Shown here piece by piece: positions 5,262 to 10,639 of a stretch of DNA of 10,639 nucleotides; position 1 is the first letter of the stretch; each line of letters starts with the position of its first letter. Source of the stretch: JBARRO01 sp049644265 (GTDB lineage Bacteria > Bacteroidota > Ignavibacteria > UBA10030); assembly GCA_049644265.1 (NCBI GenBank), contig JBARRO010000120.1:1-10639 (forward strand), written 5' to 3'. The notes under the pieces are model-generated. The model was not told the origin of the DNA. It was given only the letters and a program-made list of their open reading frames with translations, and made no database searches. The translations under genes were made by a program, and so were the position numbers.

Positions 5262-8200
5262 ATGAAAACGAGTTTAGGATTATGCCTGCTTGCTGGTTTA
5301 CTCTCATTTCAGATGTTCGGCTCAGAGAAGCCAGAGAGGACGGAGGCGAAGCAAGGTCAGCCACTTGGCAAAACTGCTCAAACGAAAGACGCAGCTCTCC
5401 TCAATGTCAACAACTTTACGACCTGGCTGAGGGCAAACGGGCAAGGTCAGCAACCACCAAGCCAGATATCCAATGGTTCCCAGTTTCCCCGCGGTACAAC
5501 CCATCCGATATACTCCGATGGATTTGTGTGGGGTGGCAAGTGTTACCTCGATGCGGCGAAGACCCAACCTGCCCCGACGCAGTTGATCCGCGTCGGTGGC
5601 AACACGTACAATGTCGGGAACGTTGTTGGATGGATCGACGGGACGGGGGCGAGTGCGGTTGCAGTCAGCTCTACTGACCCACGAGCCCGTGTCTACAGAA
5701 TTCGGCGAGACTATTTGTCGATGACTGATGCTCAACTCAGGCTGGATGCAGCGGAGAACAACGAAGCAACTGTCAATTCGGTAGACCAGGCACTGATCGA
5801 GGCAGTTCTCGCGCAATACGCGAAAGACTGGAGCGAATGGCCGGCCGGTCCGACAAACGACGGAACCATTTTGAATTTGGGGGCGCCCTATGTGGAGAGA
5901 AACGGAATTCCCGGATATCAGAGGCCACCAACGTTTGGTCCGGGGTTTACTGTTGATTCATTGATAAGCGGCAAATACGATGAGCCGGGTGTGGCGGGTA
6001 GCAACACAGGTTCTCCTGCCAGTCAGGTTGTTTGGACTGTGTTCAACGATCTGAGTCGCGGAAATATGATTGGTTTCGAAGGAAGTGAGCCGATGGGCCT
6101 CGAAGGACAGATCACACTGTGGGGATACAACAGCACCGGTGCCTTGGGAAATCTCTATTTCAAAAGGATCAAGCTCATTAACAAAGGGGGTGCCGTTGTC
6201 AACTCTTCGACGCAAGCCAAAGGGAATCTCTACATTGATAGCATGTTCGTGGCCCAATGGTCTGATCCCGACCTTGGCAACGCGGGCGACGATCTTGCCG
6301 GTTGCGATTCATTATTAAGTGTGGGGTTCGTCTACAACGGCAATGCAGTCGACAATGATTATTCAAACTACAATGTTGTGCCGCCCGCAGTTGGCTACGA
6401 TTTTCTTGCAGGCCCCGCTATCCCCGGTTCAGCATCTGACACAGCGATATTTGACCTCAAGCCGAAACCTGGATTCAAGAACCTCGGTATGTCGTCGTTT
6501 TGTTGGTTTGCTGCGGGAAATAGCATCGCCAGCGATCCACAATTCAACTACGAAGGAGGGCTGCGTTGGTGGAAGCTCTTGCGGGGTTTTCTGCCAAACG
6601 CATCCACGCTTTCGGATATCTCGTATCCTGGACCGCCGGCGACCATTCCGACAAAATTTCCGCTTGCCGGGGATCCGTTTAAAGGGACAGGCTCCCTGGA
6701 TGGACTGGGGACGTCCTATTCATCGCTTCCCGGTGATCGTCGAATCGTCCTGAGCACAGGTCCGTTTCTTCTTTCCCCGCTTGACACTCAGGAAGTGACC
6801 ATGGGAGTCATTGGAGGCTTGGGTGCTGATCGACTTTCCAGCGTCGCGGTGATGAAGTCAGACATCGTCCGGGTCTCCCGGGGACTCCATGGGGCACCCA
6901 TTGCCGGCCTTGAACCGGTGAAGGATATTTATTCGGTTCCTGCAACCGTGTCATTCAATGCTTCGGCATTCATGATCACGGGTACTGTTGCAAACACCAA
7001 GTGGCTCATTATACAGAAGCCGCCATCGAGTTCGGCCCAGGTGACAACATTGAATGCCTATCATGCCCAATTGCAGCCGGATATTCCCGGAGTGTATAAA
7101 GTCGCATTCGTTGCCGCGGGAAACAACGGACTGACAGATACCGCCTTCACGCAAATGCAGGCCACGCATAACACGGCGCCCGTCGTGAACCTTCAGACTG
7201 CCCCCGGCACCTTGGCGATAGGAGACACATTGCACCTCAACGGGTCCGGGACAATTGATGCAGACGGGGAGTCATTGCAGTTTACGTGGAATGTAACCGG
7301 CAACGATATCTTCGACAAGCCCGTGCCCTATGACACGCTCCGTGGTAAGCTTATCAATCCGACTTCTCCCATTGCCTCGTATGTTCCCGTGCGTGCTACG
7401 ACGTTGGCGATATCGTTGGGCGTTCGTGACAGTTTCTTCACGAGTGCCGCCGCGGAGAGCGTCATCGTCAACCCTCTCAAGACGGCGAACGTACAGGTCA
7501 GCGGGGTTTATCATGACGGAACATTCCCTGGGGGCGGCTTCTATTCTCACGGTCCCATCAAAATGTTCTCGGATAATTCGATATGGGCCCAGAACGACGG
7601 GAATATCCTCAGGCTTAACTTCAGCAATTTTCTCCAGCCGACTCAAAGTTACGTCCCCTTTCAATTCCCCGGTAATTTTTTTGTGTCGGGAAATGTTCTT
7701 GCTTTCGCCGCCGGGTATTCGGGAGCTTGGGCATACAATACGGATGGCGTGAGCCAGTTATTGAGCGGGAACATGATAAGGCCCGTATCTCCGGTCTTGA
7801 GCACGGACTCCGTGGCATATGACGTCTTCATAAAAAATCAATATCTCGTGATCTCATACGGGACAGCGGGCTTGTACGTCTATAACATCTCTAACCCTGG
7901 GACTCCGATCTATTCCAATCAATATTCAAACGGCCAAAAATGGGTCAATTTTGCAGTTGACGGTAGTCTTCTGTTTGCAGCCCACTCTCTCACGCAGAAA
8001 GTCACAGTTCTCGATTTAACCATTCCTTCGACACCTCTTCTCTCAACGACCATCAACACGAACAGGGGGTATAGTGGGATCAAGAAACTCGGTCAGTTTT
8101 TCTACCTGTTTAAGTCCGACACCATAGCCATCTATGACTTTTCGTCGTTGAACGCGCCGGTCCTGAAGTCCGAAATCCCTGTTCCGACGACTCTCAACCC

Positions 8201-8735
8201 TGGCAATACCATTTATGACGTCTCGGGACAAGGGAACATTCTTATGGTCGGCACGGCCGAAGGCGTGTACTTCTACGATGTCTCCAATCCAGGTGCGCCG
8301 GTACTCAAAGACAAGTTTATCACGGGGTACGAGGCAGTTCGGGTGTTCTTTGGCTCCGGGCACATCCTTTCAAACAGTTACGGCAGGGGACTGCTCGGCG
8401 GGTATGAAGGATTTACCACCTTCAATGTTCTTGGAACGGATGTGGAGAACTCCACGCTCGACGTGATGCCAGCGTCCTATCGCCTCTCCCAGAATTTTCC
8501 CAATCCCTTCAACCCTCTGACCCGGATTTCGTACTCGATTCCGGTCAGCGGCAATGTGGTTCTGAAGGTCATCGATATCCTGGGAAGAGAAGTTGCATCG
8601 CTTGTGAACGAACAGAAGGCGGCGGGAAACTACACTGTGACGTGGGAAGCTTCGAAGGTTGCGAGCGGAGTGTATTTTTACCGGCTTGAGTCCGGAAAAT
8701 TCTCAGAGACGAAGAAACTGGTGTTTATAAAGTAG
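5262..8735 (+). CDS. Large secreted protein with PKD-like domain, LVIVD propeller repeats and T9SS sorting domain
   Basis: A 1157-aa protein, ATG at 5262 with AGGAG (5248-5252) 9 nt upstream. Residues 1-21 are a signal peptide (MKTSLGLCLLAGLLSFQMFG). Residues about 45-545 form a large region shared with the downstream paralogue, with NVNNFTTWL, DGFVWGGKCY, IRVGGNTYNVG, ERNGIPGYQ and YDEPGVAGS. It resembles long surface proteins common in Ignavibacteria-like genomes but has no function I can name. Residues about 636-745 are PKD/Ig-like (IDADGESLQFTWNV). Residues about 750-1060 contain LVIVD-type propeller repeats at 870 (GLYVYNISNPGTP), 913 (KVTVLDLTIPSTP), 954 (TIAIYDFSSLNAP) and 1001 (GVYFYDVSNPGAP). 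Residues about 1073-1157 are a T9SS type A C-terminal sorting domain: NFPNPFNP at 1078-1085, then VIDILGREV and SGVYFYRLESG. It is predicted to be exported by Sec, moved across the outer membrane by T9SS and anchored or released. It appears monocistronic apart from the putative upstream small ORF. Confidence 0.93.
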   Translation: MKTSLGLCLLAGLLSFQMFGSEKPERTEAKQGQPLGKTAQTKDAALLNVNNFTTWLRANGQGQQPPSQISNGSQFPRGTTHPIYSDGFVWGGKCYLDAAKTQPAPTQLIRVGGNTYNVGNVVGWIDGTGASAVAVSSTDPRARVYRIRRDYLSMTDAQLRLDAAENNEATVNSVDQALIEAVLAQYAKDWSEWPAGPTNDGTILNLGAPYVERNGIPGYQRPPTFGPGFTVDSLISGKYDEPGVAGSNTGSPASQVVWTVFNDLSRGNMIGFEGSEPMGLEGQITLWGYNSTGALGNLYFKRIKLINKGGAVVNSSTQAKGNLYIDSMFVAQWSDPDLGNAGDDLAGCDSLLSVGFVYNGNAVDNDYSNYNVVPPAVGYDFLAGPAIPGSASDTAIFDLKPKPGFKNLGMSSFCWFAAGNSIASDPQFNYEGGLRWWKLLRGFLPNASTLSDISYPGPPATIPTKFPLAGDPFKGTGSLDGLGTSYSSLPGDRRIVLSTGPFLLSPLDTQEVTMGVIGGLGADRLSSVAVMKSDIVRVSRGLHGAPIAGLEPVKDIYSVPATVSFNASAFMITGTVANTKWLIIQKPPSSSAQVTTLNAYHAQLQPDIPGVYKVAFVAAGNNGLTDTAFTQMQATHNTAPVVNLQTAPGTLAIGDTLHLNGSGTIDADGESLQFTWNVTGNDIFDKPVPYDTLRGKLINPTSPIASYVPVRATTLAISLGVRDSFFTSAAAESVIVNPLKTANVQVSGVYHDGTFPGGGFYSHGPIKMFSDNSIWAQNDGNILRLNFSNFLQPTQSYVPFQFPGNFFVSGNVLAFAAGYSGAWAYNTDGVSQLLSGNMIRPVSPVLSTDSVAYDVFIKNQYLVISYGTAGLYVYNISNPGTPIYSNQYSNGQKWVNFAVDGSLLFAAHSLTQKVTVLDLTIPSTPLLSTTINTNRGYSGIKKLGQFFYLFKSDTIAIYDFSSLNAPVLKSEIPVPTTLNPGNTIYDVSGQGNILMVGTAEGVYFYDVSNPGAPVLKDKFITGYEAVRVFFGSGHILSNSYGRGLLGGYEGFTTFNVLGTDVENSTLDVMPASYRLSQNFPNPFNPLTRISYSIPVSGNVVLKVIDILGREVASLVNEQKAAGNYTVTWEASKVASGVYFYRLESGKFSETKKLVFIK

Positions 8736-8755
8736 CGGTTGACGATTTCATCGGG

Positions 8756-8790
8756 CGGGCATGCAATGATGTCATTGTATGCCCGTTGTT
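8756..8790 (+). terminator. Rho-independent-type terminator after the secreted-protein gene
   Basis: CGGGCATGCAATG (8756-8768), loop ATGT, then CATTGTATGCCCG (8773-8785): a 13-bp stem with one G-U pair, followed by TTGTTATT. It starts 21 nt after the stop codon. The trailing T-run is imperfect. Confidence 0.75.
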
Positions 8791-8882
8791 ATTCTCCGTT
8801 CTTTCGTTGCTGCTTCTGATGTCTGCCGTCTGATCCTCTCGCAGTTTCCAGCATGATTACGCTGCAACAGAACGTCATCGGT

Positions 8883-8972
8883 TCACAATCTGCCCATTGC
8901 CGCGATGATCGGTCTCTGGATTTTCCGAATTCGATCCATCGCGCAGCTGATCGAATTGATGAGGAATGGCAT
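8883..8972 (-). pseudogene. paaF relic (internally deleted enoyl-CoA hydratase fragment)
   Basis: The minus strand from the ATG at 8972 encodes MPFLI, matching MQFLL at the start of PaaF (4877), then 7 junction residues, then DRIRKIQRPIIAAMG, matching DRIRKIKKPIIAAVSG (PaaF residues 86-101). A TGA follows. About 75 codons between the two matches are missing. In the junction, DNA matching the PaaF QFARW codons (CGATCAG, then CGCGATGG) is present but out of frame. The active-site glutamates and everything 3' are absent. Sequence just upstream (8975-9060) also matches the region upstream of the intact paaF. It is a by-product of the tandem duplication and is almost certainly non-functional. Confidence 0.8.
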
Positions 8973-9094
8973 AGACCTGTTGGTGATGATTGGACAGAAG
9001 GATGATTTCATTGGCTTGAAAATACAGAATTGAGAACCGATTTCCAAAATTGAGAAGGAGCCAGGCCCGGATCGGCAAGAGGAGTCGGGAGAGA

Positions 9095-9125
9095 TTGACA
9101 TTCCCTTCGAAGAGTTGTAGCTTTG
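9095..9125 (+). promoter_or_regulatory. Promoter of the second paralogue (Bacteroidota -7 consensus)
   Basis: TTGACA (9095-9100), a 17-nt spacer, then TAGCTTTG (9118-9125), an exact fit to the Bacteroidota TAnnTTTG -7 element. The end of the element is 165 nt before the ATG, as at the first paralogue. Confidence 0.72.
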
Positions 9126-9143
9126 TTATGAAGGGGGTGTCAC

Positions 9144-9281
9144 TTGAAACTGCATCACGATCCTTCCCGTACCTCACCCGCGAGTTTCTCGCTTCAACTA
9201 CGATTGTCCGTACTCATTCTAACGTTTTATACTGCTGTTTGTCATCTTCAAGATTTTGCTGTCGCCAGTAGTCATGATTGA
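9144..9281 (+). CDS. Putative 45-aa upstream small ORF, TTG start (copy B)
   Basis: The TTG at 9144 is preceded at 7 nt by AAGGGGGTG (SD core 9131-9136) and followed by 45 codons to TGA (9279-9281), whose last bases run into the GAGGGG ribosome site of the main gene. The peptide begins MKLHHDPSRTSP and has a hydrophobic centre LRLSVLILTFYTAVC. The hydrophobic core can be aligned loosely with copy A (VVLHSAF with SVLILTF) if 15 codons are inserted before it. A second frame, from an ATG at 9128, is also open here for 47 codons but is closed early in copy A, so the TTG frame is the conserved one. A non-coding leader remains possible. Confidence 0.4.
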   Translation: MKLHHDPSRTSPASFSLQLRLSVLILTFYTAVCHLQDFAVASSHD

Positions 9282-9290
9282 GGGGAAACC

Positions 9291-10541
9291 ATGAAAACTG
9301 TTTTCCGCATATGCGTTCTGGTCATTCTTATTGACCCGCCATCGATGCCCGCTCTTGAAAAGCCGCAGGACCCAAAGCGCGCAGGAAGTCAATCTTTCGC
9401 CAAAGTGGAGCAAACGAAAGGCAGGGCCATCCTCAATATCAACAACTTCACAACCTGGCTGACTGCCGACGGACAGGGGCAGAATCCTCCCAATGGAAGT
9501 TTTAACGGAAGTCGTTTCCCCCGTAACACGACAAATCCGATCTTTGCGGACGGATTCGTCTGGGGCGGCAAATGCTACCTCGATTCGGCAAAGGCGCACC
9601 CTGTTCCGTCTCAACCAATTCGCGTGGGGGGGAGCACCTACACTGTCGGTAATACGGTTGGTTGGATCAACGGTATCGGAGCGAACGCAACACCGGTCAG
9701 CAACTCCGACGCACGGGCACGCATTTATCGAATCAGGCGGGACTATATGGCGATGAGTGTGACGGAATTGAAACGAGATGGAATGGACAACTATCAGTAT
9801 TCATCACTGAATCAGGTTACACAAGGTGATATCGATGCCGTGAAGGCACAGTACGCAACAGATTGGGATCAATGGCCGACGGATCTCGGGGCCCCCTACA
9901 TCGAGAGAAACGGGATTCCCGGATACCAGAAGCCGCCATCGTTTGACGCCTTCTTTACTCTTGAGTCATTGGTCGACGGAAACTATGATGAGCCGGGAGT
10001 CGCCGGGAGTGATCTCTCATATCCTGCTGACGAGGTCGTCTGGACGGTTTTCAATGACCTCACCCGGACAAGCACGGTAAACTTCTCGGGTTCAGAGCCA
10101 ATGGGACTTGAGGGTCAAATCACCCTCTGGGGATACAAGCGCACTGATGCCTTCGCCAGCGTCTACTTCAAACGGCTCAAATTGATCAACAAAGGGGGAA
10201 CTGTCGTTGATTCTACTGGTAAACGCAGCCTCTACGTTGACAGTATGTACGTTTGCCAGTGGTCCGACGAGGACCTTGGATCCTTAAACGACGATCTTGT
10301 CGGTTGCGATTCGCTGAAAAGTCTCGCCTTTGCATACAATGGTGAGGCAACGGACAAATCGTACTTTGCATTTGATCTGCCGCCACCATCAATCGGATAT
10401 GACATCCTTTCCGGGCCGATCGTTGCTTCACCGGGCGATACCGCTCTGTTCGATCTCAAGCACAGACTCGATTTCAAGAATCTCGGGATGTCGTCGTTCT
10501 GTTGGTGGGTAACCGTTATGTGCCTAATGAAAGTAGACTAG
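9291..10541 (+). CDS. Truncated paralogue of the secreted T9SS-type protein (interrupted gene)
   Basis: The 416-codon frame starts at the ATG at 9291, with GAGGGGA 4 nt upstream. A signal-peptide-like N-terminus (MKTVFRICVLVILI) is followed by the same region as residues 1-413 of the upstream protein. Shared blocks include LNINNFTTWL, DGFVWGGKCYLDSAKA, IRVGGSTYTVGN, RARIYRIRRDY, LGAPYIERNGIPGYQ, YDEPGVAGSDL, SGSEPMGLEGQITLWGY and KNLGMSSFCWW. A few indels are present, for example about 7 residues fewer before LGAPY. Similarity ends after codon 405, and the last 11 residues (VTVMCLMKVD region) come from unrelated DNA. About 740 residues, including the PKD-like domain, propeller repeats and T9SS sorting domain, are missing. 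Any product could enter the periplasm but not use T9SS. I read it as a gene broken by an insertion; its remaining 3' part may lie beyond the window. Confidence 0.85.
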   Translation: MKTVFRICVLVILIDPPSMPALEKPQDPKRAGSQSFAKVEQTKGRAILNINNFTTWLTADGQGQNPPNGSFNGSRFPRNTTNPIFADGFVWGGKCYLDSAKAHPVPSQPIRVGGSTYTVGNTVGWINGIGANATPVSNSDARARIYRIRRDYMAMSVTELKRDGMDNYQYSSLNQVTQGDIDAVKAQYATDWDQWPTDLGAPYIERNGIPGYQKPPSFDAFFTLESLVDGNYDEPGVAGSDLSYPADEVVWTVFNDLTRTSTVNFSGSEPMGLEGQITLWGYKRTDAFASVYFKRLKLINKGGTVVDSTGKRSLYVDSMYVCQWSDEDLGSLNDDLVGCDSLKSLAFAYNGEATDKSYFAFDLPPPSIGYDILSGPIVASPGDTALFDLKHRLDFKNLGMSSFCWWVTVMCLMKVD

Positions 10542-10639
10542 TTTAGCTTTGACCGCTGGATTGAGCTTAAAGATAATAGATTTGAGTTGTTTAGGTTGTT
10601 GGTTGCGTTCGAACAAAATGTTCAGTCGTTCCAGTTTCA
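10507..10639 (-). mobile_element. Probable end of an insertion element interrupting the paralogue
   Basis: Unrelated, more A/T-rich sequence begins at GGGTAACCGTTATGTGCC exactly where similarity between the paralogues stops, and continues to the window edge. A minus-strand frame ends 18 nt inside the junction, the geometry expected for a transposase stop near a terminal inverted repeat. Neither the opposite end nor a target duplication is visible, and the family is not recognised. Confidence 0.55.
10524..10637 (-). CDS. Possible transposase C-terminus (partial, runs off window)
   Basis: The minus-strand frame is open from the window edge to a TAG (10524-10526). It gives 37 residues beginning KLERLNILFERNQQ and ending KAKLVYFH, basic and Leu/Lys-rich. 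It is too short to assign to a family. Its position at the inner side of an abrupt homology break, pointing outward to the junction, is the only reason to suggest transposase. Confidence 0.4.
   Translation of the reverse strand, partial: KLERLNILFERNQQPKQLKSIIFKLNPAVKAKLVYFH

Larger units (their letters stand above)
4580..6507 (+). repeat. Segmental duplication, copy A (paaF 5' end to middle of secreted-protein gene)
   Basis: Sequence from within paaF, across the divergent intergenic region, and into the 1157-aa gene recurs about 4.03 kb downstream (8890-10506). Easily seen anchors are TGAAAATACAGAATT (about 4927), TTGACA plus 17 nt plus TAG (5066-5091), AAGGGG (5102), TTGAAA (5115), then the coding match up to TGTTGGT (6501-6507). 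The left limit is approximate. Confidence 0.85.
8736..9290. other. 555-nt region between the two paralogues: terminator, paaF relic, promoter, leader
   Basis: From left to right: a hairpin terminator (8756-8785), about 100 nt with nothing recognised (8786-8885), the paaF relic (8883-8972), sequence matching the paaF/secreted-gene intergenic region (8975-9060), the promoter (9095-9125) and the leader with a putative small ORF (9144-9281). The longer open frames here on both strands are not supported as genes. Confidence 0.75.
8890..10506 (+). repeat. Segmental duplication, copy B
   Basis: Counterpart of 4580-6507. It contains the paaF relic, TGAAAATACAGAATT (about 9017), the promoter, the leader and 405 codons of the paralogous gene. 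Compared with copy A it lost most of the paaF segment and some tens of nt upstream of the promoter. The spacing from promoter to main ATG is unchanged. Similarity stops at TGTTGGT (10500-10506). Confidence 0.85.

Noticed and set aside
5252..5677. 141-codon frame overlapping the start of the large secreted gene
   Set aside because: Out of frame with a 1157-aa gene that has signal peptide, domains and a paralogue; the corresponding frame is not kept in the paralogue.
9128..9271. ATG-started 47-codon frame in the second leader
   Set aside because: It has no ribosome site, and the same frame hits a stop within a few codons in the first leader, unlike the TTG frame.

Overview
The window suggests a member of the Bacteroidota/Ignavibacteriota (FCB) branch. 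The evidence is a secreted giant protein ending in a type IX secretion (T9SS) sorting domain with the NFPNPFNP motif, promoters that fit the Bacteroidota -33 TTG / -7 TAnnTTTG pattern, and DUF1573 and DUF4412 exported proteins. Base composition looks close to balanced. The species cannot be named from the sequence.

Left half (1-4877, all genes on the minus strand, read right to left): a beta-oxidation block followed by two small exported proteins. The order is a PaaF-type enoyl-CoA hydratase (4877-4110), a PaaG-type ring-oxepin isomerase/enoyl-CoA isomerase (3981-3184), a complete 3-hydroxybutyryl-CoA dehydrogenase (2795-1929) and a second dehydrogenase-like gene (1769-981). The last has a reduced Rossmann fold plus a 3HCDH C-terminal domain and lacks catalytic residues. 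Together the two dehydrogenase genes correspond to the N- and C-terminal halves of PaaH, so paaH appears to be split. A DUF4412 protein (944-276) and the start of a DUF1573 protein (222-1) follow. The gaps hold two kinds of dispersed palindromic repeat: a CACAGAG-type family (2938-3173 and 234-277) and a GC-rich double hairpin (1834-1867).

Right half (4878-10639, plus strand): two tandem paralogues of a secreted T9SS-type protein. The first (5262-8735, 1157 aa) is complete: signal peptide, large N-terminal region, PKD-like domain, LVIVD-type beta-propeller repeats and C-terminal sorting domain. A strong hairpin terminator follows. The second (9291-10541) matches the first up to codon 405 and then breaks abruptly into unrelated sequence, probably the end of an insertion element whose putative transposase tail reads on the minus strand off the window edge.

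The second paralogue arose by a tandem duplication that also carried the start of paaF: a 29-codon internally deleted paaF relic remains at 8883-8972. Both copies keep the same promoter 165 nt before the main ATG. Both also keep an upstream small ORF with a conserved Shine-Dalgarno and TTG start, which ends just before the main gene. This conserved promoter/small-ORF arrangement is the most novel-looking element of the window.
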